A stretch of 52,052 nucleotides of DNA from Marinobacterium sp. (GTDB lineage: Bacteria > Pseudomonadota > Gammaproteobacteria > Pseudomonadales > Balneatricaceae): assembly GCA_025800125.1 (NCBI GenBank), contig JAOXSF010000085.1, positions 1-52,052 on the forward strand. Reading direction: 5' to 3'. Under the pieces are notes generated by a model. That model made no database searches. It was not told the origin of the DNA and saw only the letters and a program-made list of their open reading frames with translations. The first letter of the stretch is position 1; every line of letters begins with the position of its first letter. The translations under genes were made by a program, and so were the position numbers. Below, in pieces: positions 9,493 to 18,970 of the stretch.

Positions 9493-10066
9493 GGCTCAAT
9501 CCTGTCGTGAATAGCGATATATAAAGCAACGCAATGGATCGCGCCGCATTAGTTAGATCTTTATTAGATAGCGTTATACCAGATAGCTATATCGTACATG
9601 ACACGGTAATGGATCAGTACAATCTCTATTTATGGCGCAAGCCTAAAACCTGGCCGCTAAATTAGCAATAGCTTATGTTGCATTGAGGCATCAGTATCCC
9701 GGCCAGCCCGGGCGCTAACTTTATAAGGTTATCCAGAGCTGGATAAGTGAAGTTATTCATTCACAGATACGGTGTGTAAAACTGTGCGTGAGTTATTGGT
9801 GGTTGCCAGTAGCCCATATATTGCAAGGCCTGCAAAAAATTGATCAAAAAATATACAGAAGCCGGGTATTAGTGATACTACACATTTTCATACCTGAAAT
9901 TTCCCTTTTATTAACAGATTTATCAACAGCCATTCAGATCGCCATCTGTGAGTATTTTTTATGCAGAGCAACGTTGAAAATCAGTGCCGAACAGTCGTGC
10001 CAGTCTGGTTAAGTAATGACGCCGGACAAAAATTACATCCGGTTCAGCTGATATTAAAACCTGATT
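9493..10066. other. Intergenic region between DUF3365 gene and TonB receptor
   Basis: About 570 bp of AT-rich DNA between divergent genes. A perfect inverted repeat TTATCCAGAGCTGGATAA lies at 9729-9746. A block at 9766-9786, including GTGTGTAAAACTGTG, resembles sequence at 7165-7179. A 74-codon plus-strand frame at 9788-10012 has no recognisable features and is not called. The element most likely to matter for the receptor gene, a Fur-box-like site, lies at 10067-10090. Confidence 0.4.
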
Positions 10067-10090
10067 GCTATTGAGAATCAGTATTGATAG
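10067..10090 (+). promoter_or_regulatory. Fur-box-like operator
   Basis: The sequence around TTGAGAATCAGTATTGATAG resembles the Fur 7-1-7 consensus (TGATAATNATTATCA): the left half matches at 6 of 7 positions and the right half at 4 of 7. It lies 37 bp before the receptor start codon, a normal operator position. Iron repression of the downstream operon is therefore inferred. Confidence 0.55.
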
Positions 10091-10126
10091 CGTGCTTTCT
10101 ATTTATTCTTGAACGGAAACATCAGA

Positions 10127-12247
10127 ATGTACGCACGCGCCCTCCTGTCAGCCACACTGGGGCTGGCCCTGTCACCGCTGACCATTGCCATTCAGGCTCA
10201 AGCAGCAGAAGATGACGCTGCTGTATCACTCAATGCTGTTGTCATTACAGGGGAAACTCTGTCACGTGACCTGCAGCGCACAGCGTCCAGTGTCGCGGTA
10301 CTGACCGGTGAAGAACTGGAGCGCGCATCTGATGTTACCCTGTACGACAGTTTTAACCGGGTGGTAAATCTGACCCCGGTGGCCAGTTCCGGCGGCTTTG
10401 CTATTCGTGGTATCACCCAGACAGGGCCTGGCGGTGCCGGTAATGGTCGTACTATCAATATCTCTATTGATGGCGCCAGCCTGCCCACTACTCAGGCTAC
10501 CTTCTTTGGCCCCTACAGTGGCTGGGATCTGCAACAGGTAGAAGTACTGCGCGGCCCACAGTCTACCCAGCAAGGCCGCAATGCACTGGCCGGCGCTATC
10601 AATATTCGCAGTGCAGACCCGGAATTCGAGCAGTATGGCAAGGTGCGTCTACGCGCAGGCAGTCACAGCAGTAGTGGTCTGGCAGTCATGTACAACCAGC
10701 CACTCAATGATGAGGTGGCGGTACGTTTTGCCGGTGAATACAGCCGTAGCGACGGCTGGGTAGAAAACCCGACCCGCAACGAAGATGACTACGACGCCCG
10801 ACAGTTATCACTGGGTCGCTTCAAAGTACTTTACGAGCCGTCCGATGATTTACGCGTAGTATTGAGCCACAGCGCCAGCAACAACGAAGGTGGCGAGGAT
10901 TATATTGATTATCTGCAGTTTCCAGGCAAGCGTTACAACTACTCGGATGAAGCTGCCAGCGAGTACAGCAAGCATCGTAACACTGGTCTGCGCATCAATT
11001 ATAACCTGAATGATCTGTGGTCACTGGAGTCCGAAACTACCCTGTATGATCATGATTACCGTCGCCTGGAAGACTATGACGGCCTGGCCCTGCCCGGCGG
11101 CCTGCTTGACCGCTTCAAGGGTGACCGGGGTGTCTCTCAGGAAGTCAAATTTATCTACGATAACGGCAGCAATACCCGTGGTGCAGTTGGCGTCTATGCA
11201 ACCCGTATCGAAGCAGGCCAGGACGATTTTCTGATCGGCGATGCCAGCCTGGTTGACCCACGTATTCCGGCGGGTTCAGCAACCTTCAGCCGTATTTTTG
11301 ACCGACAGACCGACACGGATAACCTGGCGCTGTTTGGTGAACTGGATTACGACCTGAACAACCAGTGGACGCTGACTGCCGGTGCTCGCTACGACTACGA
11401 GAAAATCCAGGCAGCCGACGTTACCCGCTATACCCTGACCCCACAGATTATAACGCTGCCAGAGGGTGCCGAAACCAATCTGTCAACCTCCTTCAAAGCC
11501 TTCCTGCCAAAGGCTGCGGTGACATATCACTGGAACGAAGATATCAACACCAGCTTTACCATCCAGCGCGGCTACCGTGCCGGAGGCAACGACATCAACC
11601 CGTTTACGCTGGAGCCGGGCCAGTTTGACCCGGAATACACCTGGAACTACGAACTGGCACTACGCTCGACCCTGCTGGATGGCCGGATGACCTTCAACGG
11701 CAACCTGTTCTACACCGACTGGGAAGATCAGCAGGTACGCGTCTATGGCCCCAGTGGTAATAGCAACGACAGCTACATCACCAATGCCGGCAAGTCGTCG
11801 CTGTACGGTGCCGAGCTGGAGATGCGCTTGCAGGCAACCGAGCAACTGCAACTGGCTGCCGGTATCGGTTACACCCACACCAAGTTTGATGAGTTTGTAA
11901 ACGCCAACACCGATTTCAGCGGTAATGAATTCCCATACGCGCCCGAGCTCACCGCCTTTGCTGGCGGCGAATACCGGCTGACCGAGCAGTGGTTTGTTCA
12001 GCTTGATGGCAGCTTCACGGATAACTACTACAGCGTTGCTGCCAATGAGGCGGACAAAGAAGTACCGGCACGCTTTATTATCAATGGCCGGGTGGGCTAT
12101 GAAACCCCGGACTGGTCTGCGGTGCTGTTCGCCCGCAATCTGACCGATAAGGACTATTACACCCAGCGCAACGATATTGCCAATGTACAGCGTATCCGCA
12201 GTGGCGAACCGCTGACGCTGGGCGTGGAAGTCAGCGCCAGCTTCTAG
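10127..12247 (+). CDS. TonB-dependent receptor (probable siderophore receptor)
   Basis: A 706-residue outer-membrane receptor. A signal peptide ending near QAQA is followed by a possible TonB-box region (VVITG), the plug domain with LRGPQSTQQGRNALAGAINI, and the 22-strand barrel ending in the terminal phenylalanine SASF. The ATG at 10127 is chosen because GGAA sits 8 nt upstream and the signal peptide follows directly. The downstream DUF3649/PepSY/DUF3325 genes and the Fur-like site point to ferric-siderophore uptake. The specific ligand is unknown. Confidence 0.9.
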   Translation: MYARALLSATLGLALSPLTIAIQAQAAEDDAAVSLNAVVITGETLSRDLQRTASSVAVLTGEELERASDVTLYDSFNRVVNLTPVASSGGFAIRGITQTGPGGAGNGRTINISIDGASLPTTQATFFGPYSGWDLQQVEVLRGPQSTQQGRNALAGAINIRSADPEFEQYGKVRLRAGSHSSSGLAVMYNQPLNDEVAVRFAGEYSRSDGWVENPTRNEDDYDARQLSLGRFKVLYEPSDDLRVVLSHSASNNEGGEDYIDYLQFPGKRYNYSDEAASEYSKHRNTGLRINYNLNDLWSLESETTLYDHDYRRLEDYDGLALPGGLLDRFKGDRGVSQEVKFIYDNGSNTRGAVGVYATRIEAGQDDFLIGDASLVDPRIPAGSATFSRIFDRQTDTDNLALFGELDYDLNNQWTLTAGARYDYEKIQAADVTRYTLTPQIITLPEGAETNLSTSFKAFLPKAAVTYHWNEDINTSFTIQRGYRAGGNDINPFTLEPGQFDPEYTWNYELALRSTLLDGRMTFNGNLFYTDWEDQQVRVYGPSGNSNDSYITNAGKSSLYGAELEMRLQATEQLQLAAGIGYTHTKFDEFVNANTDFSGNEFPYAPELTAFAGGEYRLTEQWFVQLDGSFTDNYYSVAANEADKEVPARFIINGRVGYETPDWSAVLFARNLTDKDYYTQRNDIANVQRIRSGEPLTLGVEVSASF

Positions 12248-12273
12248 GCTGTTGCTTACCACGTTTCAGCTTG

Positions 12274-12305
12274 ATAACAGCGCTACCGGCAGGTAGCGCT
12301 GTTAT
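12274..12305 (+). promoter_or_regulatory. Perfect 14-bp hairpin inside the iron operon
   Basis: ATAACAGCGCTACC and its exact complement enclose a GGCA tetraloop 26 bp after the receptor stop. No T-run follows, so it is unlikely to be a full terminator. Such intercistronic hairpins usually stabilise the upstream mRNA or lower expression of downstream genes, which would favour the receptor over the inner-membrane proteins. Confidence 0.6.
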
Positions 12306-12326
12306 GTCGTCTATAAGGGACTGAAA

Positions 12327-12665
12327 ATGACTCTGCTCACGTCACTCCGCCAGCGCTGTACATGGCTGCAATGCCCACCCTTTATGCAGCGCCATGGCAC
12401 ACTGATCAATCGCATTCTGGCCGCTGCACTGGGCGGTTATCTGCTGACTAACACACTGGCGGTATTTATCGCATTTCTGTTACCTCTGCCACGTGCCCAT
12501 GCCGTCGCAGTCATGATGCTGGCCAGTTTCGCCCTCTATGCAGCGGTAATTATCCGGGTATTTGCGCTGCACTCACTGCGCCGGGTATGGCGCGAAATCG
12601 GCCTGCTCAGTCTGACCAGTGTACTGGGTAGTACAGCTTTCCACCTGCTGGGGAATGGCGCATGA
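12327..12665 (+). CDS. DUF3649 membrane protein of iron-uptake operon
   Basis: A 112-residue protein with about three hydrophobic segments after an N-terminal amphipathic stretch. The segment RILAAALGGYLLTNTLAVF resembles DUF3649 proteins found beside TonB receptors and PepSY proteins in pseudomonads. It overlaps the PepSY gene by 4 bp (ATGA), indicating coupled translation. The biochemical role is unknown; by context it supports ferric-siderophore handling at the inner membrane. Confidence 0.75.
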   Translation: MTLLTSLRQRCTWLQCPPFMQRHGTLINRILAAALGGYLLTNTLAVFIAFLLPLPRAHAVAVMMLASFALYAAVIIRVFALHSLRRVWREIGLLSLTSVLGSTAFHLLGNGA

Positions 12666-14260
12666 AACCCGCAACCTTTCGCGAAACCATGGGCGGTCTG
12701 CACACCTGGACCGGGCTGATCTTCGCCTGGCTACTGTTCTTTATTTTTGTCACTGGTACGCTGGGCTATGTAGATACCGAACTGGACCGCTGGATGCAGC
12801 CGGAGCTGGCTACTCAGCCACCGATCAGCGCAGAAGAAGCCACCGCCCTTGCACAGCGGTATCTGCAGCAACATCACCCGGATGCAGAAGAGTGGTTTAT
12901 CAGCCTGCCCTCCACCCGTAATACCCCATGGCTGCAGGTATTCTGGCGCTATCCAAAAGACAGGCATAACCAGGAAAATAGCGAACACACACGGCATCGG
13001 GGACGGGTACGGCTGGATGTCACCACAGGTAAAGTGTTACAGGGCCGCGATACCGGTGGTGGACAATGGCTGTATAAGCTGCACTACAAACTGGCGGGTA
13101 TCCCGCGTGATGCCGCGAAGATGCTGCTCGGTCTGTTCACCATGTTCATGCTGCTGGCACTGATCACCGGAGTCATTATCCACCGCCATATCTTCCATGA
13201 TTTTTTCAGCTTCAGACCAGGCAAACGCCAGCGCAGCTGGCTCGACCTGCATAATCTGACCAGCGTTGCCTCACTGCCATTCCAGCTGATGATCACCTAC
13301 AGCGGGCTGATCTTCTTCCTGATCAGCTATATGCCATTCATTGCAGTGGGCAGTTATGGTCTGGGAGGCGACCGGCTGCAAGCCTTCATCAATGAGATAT
13401 TTCCCCGAGAACAGATTGAACAGCAGCACCAGAACCAGCCGGTACCCGACCTCAGCCAGCTGGTTGCCAATGCTGGACAGCAATGGCAGCAACCGGTCAC
13501 AACGGTGGAGGTTCACTGGCCTGGCGATAGCGGCAGCGAGATACATATTGGCGGTTATCAACCCACCATTCTGCGTGTCGGCCACTATATGGCGCTGGAC
13601 GCCAGCGGCCTGCCACTACATAAAACATTGCCAGACTCTGCCCCGGTGATCTTCCACCAGGGTATTCTGGGCCTGCATGAGGGCACCTTTGCCGGGCCGG
13701 TGCTGCGCGGTTTCTATCTGCTATCCGGTTTGCTGGGTACGCTGATGATCGCCAGCGGACTGATTCTGTGGGCCAGTAAACGACGGGCTCGCCAGCTGAA
13801 ACAACCGCAGCCTGACCCCGGCTTTATGCTGGTCGAGCGCCTGAATGCTGGTACGCTGATTGGCCTGCCCGCGGCCATTGGCCTCTACTTTGCCGCCAAT
13901 CGGTTAATACCGGTAGCGCTGGAAAACCGTGCCGAACTGGAACAGAGTGCACTGTTTATCAGCTGGGGGCTGATACTGCTCTACAGCGCTCGTCGTCCAA
14001 TTCAATGCTGCTGGTATGAACTGAGCCTGCTGAGTGCAACAATCTACGCCCTGCTGCCGCTACTCAGCCTGATCACGGTTGAACAGCACCTGTTCTGGGG
14101 GCTGGCCAACAGCGACTGGGCACTGGTCGGCGTTGAACTGGGCTTTATCGCCACCACTGTCAGCTTTACCATTATCGCCCGCAAACTGCGCCAGCACTGG
14201 CCACAACCAGGCCAGCGCACACCACGTAAAAGCGCCACAAGCATGGAGGCGACCGCATGA
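12662..14260 (+). CDS. PepSY-associated inner-membrane protein, iron regulated
   Basis: A 532-residue membrane protein of the PepSY/PiuB family. It has an N-terminal helix (TWTGLIFAWLLFFIFVTGTLGY), a periplasmic PepSY region, HxxxxLH and IHRHIFHDFFSF segments rich in histidine near further helices, and a C-terminal multi-helix part. Members of the family are linked to reduction or release of iron from siderophores, some with haem ligation by the histidines. It is coupled by ATGA overlaps to both neighbours. Confidence 0.85.
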   Translation: MKPATFRETMGGLHTWTGLIFAWLLFFIFVTGTLGYVDTELDRWMQPELATQPPISAEEATALAQRYLQQHHPDAEEWFISLPSTRNTPWLQVFWRYPKDRHNQENSEHTRHRGRVRLDVTTGKVLQGRDTGGGQWLYKLHYKLAGIPRDAAKMLLGLFTMFMLLALITGVIIHRHIFHDFFSFRPGKRQRSWLDLHNLTSVASLPFQLMITYSGLIFFLISYMPFIAVGSYGLGGDRLQAFINEIFPREQIEQQHQNQPVPDLSQLVANAGQQWQQPVTTVEVHWPGDSGSEIHIGGYQPTILRVGHYMALDASGLPLHKTLPDSAPVIFHQGILGLHEGTFAGPVLRGFYLLSGLLGTLMIASGLILWASKRRARQLKQPQPDPGFMLVERLNAGTLIGLPAAIGLYFAANRLIPVALENRAELEQSALFISWGLILLYSARRPIQCCWYELSLLSATIYALLPLLSLITVEQHLFWGLANSDWALVGVELGFIATTVSFTIIARKLRQHWPQPGQRTPRKSATSMEATA

Positions 14261-14580
14261 CTGCAACTGTCTTTCTGCTCAGCTGGCAGGCTTGTGTGCT
14301 GCTCTGTCTGGCAATGCCCCGCCACTGTATGGACATGCTACCCGGACGACGACTCAACAGACTGCAACAACGCGGGTTACAGCTACTGGCTGCACTGGCA
14401 TTACTGAGTGCCCCGGTGCTGGCGATACAGGCCGATGGCCCCGGTATTGGTCTGGCCTGCTGGCTGGGTATTCTGAGTCTGGTGATTATGGCACAGGCGC
14501 TACTACTGGCCTGGCGGCCAAAGTGGAGCCTGTGGGGGCTGGCCGGGAGTTTGCCGTTGCTGACAGTGGTTCAGTTCTGA
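14257..14580 (+). CDS. DUF3325 small membrane protein
   Basis: A 107-residue protein with three predicted membrane segments and the motif AMPRHC near residue 20, resembling DUF3325 proteins that close DUF3649-PepSY-DUF3325 operons. It overlaps the PepSY gene by 4 bp. Function unknown; co-conservation ties it to siderophore-iron utilisation. Confidence 0.75.
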   Translation: MTATVFLLSWQACVLLCLAMPRHCMDMLPGRRLNRLQQRGLQLLAALALLSAPVLAIQADGPGIGLACWLGILSLVIMAQALLLAWRPKWSLWGLAGSLPLLTVVQF

Positions 14581-14614
14581 ACCGCACTTCCAGCCAGAAA
14601 ATCAGCATAGATGA

Positions 14615-14872
14615 TCGTTATTCACCGGACTGTCAGCAGCAGCGAATCGACTACAGGTGATTGACAACGGTGTCGGGCTGAGCGCTCAGGCGAGGGGCTA
14701 TGAGGGCTTTGGTATCGGACTGAAACTGGTTGAAGACATCTGTGCCCGTTACAACTGGCACTTCAGCCTGACCGAAAACAATGGCCTGACCGAAAACAGT
14801 CAGGAGGATGCACAGCAACTGTCTATTTTTCAGGGTATAACTCGAATAACCACTGAGCTTGTAGCTATCTGA
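14615..14872 (+). pseudogene. Remnant of a histidine-kinase ATPase domain
   Basis: An open stretch right after the iron operon encodes LQVIDNGVGLS followed by GFGIGLKLVEDICARYNW. These match the G1 box and the GxGxGL lid/G2 block of a HATPase_c domain, with the typical downstream helix. The N-box, H-box and sensor region are absent and no start or ribosome site is evident, so this is the 3' end of a lost sensor-kinase gene. An 18-bp tandem duplication (14767-14802) has inserted six residues near its end. Confidence 0.7.
14767..14802. repeat. 18-bp tandem duplication
   Basis: Two adjacent copies of CCTGACCGAAAACAATGG (the second differs in its last four bases) lie inside the kinase remnant and encode the repeated LTEN peptide. 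Confidence 0.85.
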
Positions 14873-14916
14873 ACGATTAATTAGTATGCGGTCTCCATTC
14901 TTCAGGGACAGATACC

Positions 14917-15384
14917 ATGAAAAAAGCTTTCACTTATGCCGCTACTATCGTTCTGTTGTCGGGGTGTGCAGGAAGTGCCAATCACGACATACTGGTCTCA
15001 CATCAGGCCCAGGATTCACACCTGGGCTGTAAGCAGATTAATGACGAAATGGTTCGCACCCAAGTGGTAATTGATGGCGTTAATGCAGACAAAGCAGATG
15101 TCTCTGGTGCCGACGTTGTAGATGGCTTGCTCTGGTTTCCATTTAACCTGATCGCCAAAAACAACAACTACAACTCTGCCATGGAAGCTGCGGGTAAGCG
15201 TATGGCCAGACTGACAGAGCTACAAGACGAAAAGAACTGTGCGGCATCCAGTACACATAACGACACCTACCGGAGCATGAGCAAACGACTGCAAGAACTT
15301 CAGCAGTTATACAAAGATGGCATCATATCAGCTGCTGAATACACAGAAGCAAAGCGTAAAGCAATGGGACTGGCAGCAAACTGA
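14917..15384 (+). CDS. Lipoprotein with C-terminal SHOCT domain
   Basis: A 155-residue protein with a lipoprotein signal (lipobox LLSGC, Cys17). The middle region includes a hydrophobic LLWFPFNLIAKN segment. The C-terminal ~30 residues (RLQELQQLYKDGIISAAEYTEAKRK) are a SHOCT motif, a short helical module common at the ends of bacterial membrane-associated proteins. It is monocistronic and convergent with trmB. Function unknown. Confidence 0.8.
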   Translation: MKKAFTYAATIVLLSGCAGSANHDILVSHQAQDSHLGCKQINDEMVRTQVVIDGVNADKADVSGADVVDGLLWFPFNLIAKNNNYNSAMEAAGKRMARLTELQDEKNCAASSTHNDTYRSMSKRLQELQQLYKDGIISAAEYTEAKRKAMGLAAN

Positions 15385-15439
15385 TCAGATCACTGTCTTT
15401 ACTCTGCAAGGCCACCATCACTGGCAGCCCTGCGTACAC

Positions 15440-16198
15440 TTACTCAGTACGCTCAAACATCAGGTCCCAGACACCGTGGCCCAGACGTTCGCCACGCTTC
15501 TGGAATTTGGTCACCGGACGCCATTGCGGCTGTGGTGAGTACAGACCTTCACCGGCGGCATTAGTGTAGCCTTCGGCGGCGCTCATCACTTCCATCATAT
15601 GCTCGGCATAGTTTTCCCAGTCGGTCGCCATATGGAATACACCACCGACTTTCAGTTTCTTGCGGATCGCCTGAGCAAAAGCAGACTGTACGATACGACG
15701 CTTGTGATGCTTCTTCTTATGCCACGGGTCCGGGAAGAACAGTTGCAGGGTATCAAGCGAGCCGTCCGGGATGCACTGCTCCAGCACTTCCACCGCATCG
15801 TGCTCAAATACGCGGATATTGGTCAGGCCTGCCGCATCAGCGTTGCTCAGCAGGCGACCCACACCCGGTGTATGCACTTCAATCCCGATGTAGTTTTTCT
15901 CCGGCTGTGCTTTAGCCATTTCGACCAGTGAATCGCCCATACCGAAACCGATTTCCAGTACCACTGGCGCTTCACGGCCAAAGGTCTGTGTCATGTCCAG
16001 CGCCCCATCGGCCACATTCAGACCCATACGCGGCCAGACTGCCGCCATGGCATTCTGCTGGCCTTCGGTCATACGGCCGGTACGCAACACAAAGCTGCGA
16101 ATAGTGCGCAGATGTTTTGGCTGGTCCGTGCCCTGGTCGGCAGCACAGTCCTGCTGCGGTTCGATTTCAGCCTGTGGCTGCGGAGTCTGTTCAGTCAT
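15440..16198 (-). CDS. trmB: tRNA (guanine-N7-)-methyltransferase TrmB
   Basis: A 252-residue SAM-dependent enzyme that methylates N7 of G46 in tRNA. SAM motif [11 protein letters not shown], the substrate motif [17 protein letters not shown], and the [11 protein letters not shown] block are clear. The first ~40 residues are glutamine-rich and not conserved, which is common in this family. The gene lies 76 bp after thiG, an order also found in pseudomonads. Confidence 0.95.
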   Translation of the reverse strand: MTEQTPQPQAEIEPQQDCAADQGTDQPKHLRTIRSFVLRTGRMTEGQQNAMAAVWPRMGLNVADGALDMTQTFGREAPVVLEIGFGMGDSLVEMAKAQPEKNYIGIEVHTPGVGRLLSNADAAGLTNIRVFEHDAVEVLEQCIPDGSLDTLQLFFPDPWHKKKHHKRRIVQSAFAQAIRKKLKVGGVFHMATDWENYAEHMMEVMSAAEGYTNAAGEGLYSPQPQWRPVTKFQKRGERLGHGVWDLMFERTE

Positions 16199-16274
16199 CA
16201 GTTTTCAGTCTCTTAAAAACAGGTCAGCCCGGCCACGACAGCCAGGCTGATAAGCTATACGCAGGAAAGATAGA

Positions 16275-17063
16275 TCAGATCAGGCCTTCCATCGGTGACG
16301 ACGCGCTGGCGTATTTTTTACGTGGCATACGACCTGCCAGGTAGGCCTCACGGCCTGCTTCAATCGCTTTTTTCATGGCTGACGCCATCAGTACCGGGTT
16401 TTTGGCTCCGGCAATAGCGGTGTTCATCAGTACCGCTTCGCAGCCCATCTCCATGGCAATAGCTGCATCAGACGCAGTGCCGACACCAGCATCAACCAGT
16501 ACCGGAATGCTGGCCTGCTCCATGATGATGCGAATATTATGCGGGTTCAGAATGCCCAGACCAGAGCCGATCAGCGAGCCCAGCGGCATGATGGCGCAAA
16601 CGCCCATCGCTTCCAGCTTCTGCGCGGCAATCGGGTCGTCGTTGCAGTACACCATCACATCAAAGCCATCCTTCACCAGCGTTTCGGTGGCTTTCAGGGT
16701 CTCTACCATGTCCGGGTAGAGGGTTTTCTGGTCGCCCAGCACTTCCAGCTTCACCAGGTTATGGCCATCCAGCAGCTCACGGGCCAGACGACAGGTGCGC
16801 ACGGCATCGTCAGCGGTGTAGCAGCCTGCGGTGTTGGGCAGAATTGTGTACTTCTCAGGTGAGATGACATCGAGCAGGTTTGGCTCGTCCGGGTTCTGGC
16901 CAATATTGGTACGGCGCACCGCAACCGTGACAATTTCGGCACCACTGGCAGCAATGGCTGCTTCGGTTTCTGCCATATCCTTGTACTTGCCGGTACCTAC
17001 CAGCAGGCGGGAGTTGTACGCCTTACCGGCGATAATCATCTGATCGTTATGCTGCTCTGACAT
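16275..17063 (-). CDS. thiG: Thiazole synthase ThiG
   Basis: A 262-residue TIM-barrel enzyme that forms the thiazole phosphate ring of thiamine from DXP, dehydroglycine and ThiS-thiocarboxylate. The Schiff-base lysine is K105 in [10 protein letters not shown], and the phosphate-binding [12 protein letters not shown] and [13 protein letters not shown]-type blocks are present. It follows thiS by about 70 bp. No TPP riboswitch was recognised upstream of the group. Confidence 0.95.
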   Translation of the reverse strand: MSEQHNDQMIIAGKAYNSRLLVGTGKYKDMAETEAAIAASGAEIVTVAVRRTNIGQNPDEPNLLDVISPEKYTILPNTAGCYTADDAVRTCRLARELLDGHNLVKLEVLGDQKTLYPDMVETLKATETLVKDGFDVMVYCNDDPIAAQKLEAMGVCAIMPLGSLIGSGLGILNPHNIRIIMEQASIPVLVDAGVGTASDAAIAMEMGCEAVLMNTAIAGAKNPVLMASAMKKAIEAGREAYLAGRMPRKKYASASSPMEGLI

Positions 17064-17132
17064 AGCTGTTTATCCGTGCGCTATCCGTTAAAAAGTGTCG
17101 GTTAGAAAAGCTGTATAAGGCTGGGCTTCTGT

Positions 17133-17333
17133 TCAGCCACCACCGATGGCGTGTACCACTTCAACCTTGTCACCCGTTTTGAGTACCGTCGCCGGATGCT
17201 CACTGCGGGGGATAATTTCCAGGTTGAGCTCGATCGCAACACGTCGCCCTGTCAGCTCCATCTGCGCCAGCAGGTCGCTCAGTGTCGCGCCCTCGGCCAG
17301 CTCGATATTGTCGCCATTGACTTCGATCTGCAT
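17133..17333 (-). CDS. thiS: Sulfur carrier protein ThiS
   Basis: A 66-residue ubiquitin-fold sulfur carrier that ends in GG(G), the site of thiocarboxylate formation for thiazole synthesis. The ATG at 17333 is chosen because MQIEVNGD is the conserved N-terminus. It lies 4 bp after the stop of the DUF423 gene, indicating coupling. The final residue after the GG pair is an additional glycine (IGGG); a terminal GG is retained either way. Confidence 0.92.
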   Translation of the reverse strand: MQIEVNGDNIELAEGATLSDLLAQMELTGRRVAIELNLEIIPRSEHPATVLKTGDKVEVVHAIGGG

Positions 17334-17337
17334 TAAT

Positions 17338-17718
17338 TCAGTCCCGTACTGATTGAAATACGCCCCAACCCAGACAGAGCCAGCCACTGAGCATCAGTAG
17401 CCCGCCCACCGGTGTCACCGCACCCAGCCAGTGAATACCGCTGAGCGCCAGCACGTAAAGGCTACCACTGAACAGCAACACGCCCAGGCTGAAACAGAAC
17501 CCGGCCAGCCGGAAGCCCCGGTGATCGAGATGCAGCTGCAACAGCCCGGCCGCCAACAGCGCCAGCGCATGGTAGAACTGATAGTCCACCGCCGTCTGAT
17601 ACACCTGGGCACTGTAACCACTGAGCACCGTTTTCAGGGCATGAGCACCAAAGGCTCCCAGCACCACAGCAGCAAAGCCGTAAACCGCTGCAATCAGCAA
17701 CATCCAGCGTGAACTCAT
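17338..17718 (-). CDS. DUF423 (YgdD-like) inner-membrane protein
   Basis: A 126-residue protein with four predicted membrane helices. The family motif GAFGAHALK appears near residue 22 and YHALALL follows. The function of the family is unknown. It is the first gene of the group leading into thiS, thiG and trmB. Confidence 0.88.
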   Translation of the reverse strand: MSSRWMLLIAAVYGFAAVVLGAFGAHALKTVLSGYSAQVYQTAVDYQFYHALALLAAGLLQLHLDHRGFRLAGFCFSLGVLLFSGSLYVLALSGIHWLGAVTPVGGLLMLSGWLCLGWGVFQSVRD

Positions 17719-17829
17719 CGATTTCTCACAGGGTCAGGTCAGGGATTAATGGTGGCAGATTATAGCGGATAGCAACGAAAGGCGGGGGATTTATTGGTCA
17801 GTCATCTGTCAACCGGTCTGCCCAGAAAC

Positions 17830-17857
17830 ACAAAAACCGCCCGCAGGCGGTTTTTGT
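17830..17857. terminator. Bidirectional intrinsic terminator after rpoH
   Basis: A 12-bp perfect stem (ACAAAAACCGCC and complement) with a CGCA loop ends in TTTTT on both strands. It lies 26 bp after the rpoH stop codon on the minus strand. It insulates rpoH from the DUF423-thiamine group, which is transcribed in the same direction. Confidence 0.85.
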
Positions 17858-17882
17858 CAGTAGTCAACGATAGCGGTGCCGG

Positions 17883-18743
17883 TCAGGCCACCAGCGTCAT
17901 CGCCTTTTTAACCTTGTTCATGGCGCTTTTTTCCAGCTGGCGGATACGCTCAGCAGACACGCCATAGGTTGCCGCCAGTTGATGCAGAGTGGCTTTCTCT
18001 TCTCTCAGCCAGCGCTGTACCAGAATATCGCGGCTACGCTCATCCAGCGTTTCCATGGCAGCGACCAGCCGTTGCTGCTCATCCTGCTCCCAGTCGGCGT
18101 TTTCCACCTGCAGCGCCGGGTCGGCACTGTGGTCTTCCAGCGTCAGTGCCGGAGCAGACCAGCTGCGTTCTTCATCGTCACCGGCCGGGGCATCAAAGGC
18201 GGTATCGCTGGAGGCCATACGGCCTTCCATCTCACGTACCACGGCGGGCTCAACGTTAAGATCACTGGCGATGGCATTCACTTCCTCGTCATTCATCCAA
18301 CCCAGACCTTTCTTTTTCGAGCGCAGGTTGAAGAACATCTTGCGCTGGGCCTTGGTGGTGGCAACTTTGACGATACGCCAGTTACGCAGAATAAATTCAT
18401 GCATTTCAGCTTTGATCCAGTGCACCGCGAAGGAGACCAGACGTACACCAACGGACGGGTCGAAACGTTTCACCGCTTTCATCAGACCCACATTACCTTC
18501 CTGTACCAGGTCACCCAGTGGCAGACCGTAACCGGAGTAAGATTTTGCTACGTGGACAACAAAACGCAGATGGGCCATTACCAGCTGGCGGGCGGCCTCC
18601 AGATCGTCCTGGTAGAACAGACGCTCGGCCAGTGTTCGTTCCTCTTCCACGCTCAGTACCGGAATGGCACTGACAGATGCCACGTAAGCATCCAGATTGC
18701 GGCCTGGAGAAAGGTTTTCGATTACCTGCAAGCTTTTGCTCAT
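17883..18743 (-). CDS. rpoH: Heat-shock sigma factor RpoH (sigma-32)
   Basis: A 286-residue sigma-70 family protein. Region 2 holds [20 protein letters not shown] and [20 protein letters not shown] region-C-like stretch [12 protein letters not shown] around residue 133 is the RpoH box used for DnaK/FtsH control. Region 4 ends in [22 protein letters not shown] possible promoter upstream on the minus strand pairs TTGTCA with TATAAC at a short 15-bp spacing. The ribosome site GAGGA precedes the ATG. The order ftsY-ftsE-ftsX-rpoH is standard. Confidence 0.95.
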   Translation of the reverse strand: MSKSLQVIENLSPGRNLDAYVASVSAIPVLSVEEERTLAERLFYQDDLEAARQLVMAHLRFVVHVAKSYSGYGLPLGDLVQEGNVGLMKAVKRFDPSVGVRLVSFAVHWIKAEMHEFILRNWRIVKVATTKAQRKMFFNLRSKKKGLGWMNDEEVNAIASDLNVEPAVVREMEGRMASSDTAFDAPAGDDEERSWSAPALTLEDHSADPALQVENADWEQDEQQRLVAAMETLDERSRDILVQRWLREEKATLHQLAATYGVSAERIRQLEKSAMNKVKKAMTLVA

Positions 18744-18970
18744 TTATATCCTCGTGTATTGCTCTTGTTCTTGCGTCAGCGTTATAACAGTCATAGCTGA
18801 GTTATAACTGAATCACTGTTGTGACAATTCGCCTGTCCTGCACAGACCGGTCATCAATAACCGCTGTTACATCCTGTTGCTGACAAACATCAGCAGACAG
18901 GCAGAATAGCCAGCCCCGCACGGATGTTCAAGCCGACCGGGGTCGTATTACAGGGCGGTAATGTGACGGT
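18744..18970 (-). promoter_or_regulatory. rpoH upstream region
   Basis: Non-coding leader of rpoH on the minus strand. Two TTATAAC-like sequences, near 18780 and 18805, are -10 candidates; the second has TTGTCA 15 bp upstream, near 18826. Multiple promoters are known for rpoH in other species, but I cannot assign sigma factors here. Confidence 0.3.

Noticed and set aside
9788-10012. A 74-codon frame in the intergenic region before the TonB receptor
   Set aside because: No ribosome site, no recognisable domain, and it lies in AT-rich regulatory DNA.
17719-17882. A possible TPP riboswitch before the thiamine genes
   Set aside because: The region holds only the rpoH terminator and a short leader; no thi-box sequence was recognised.
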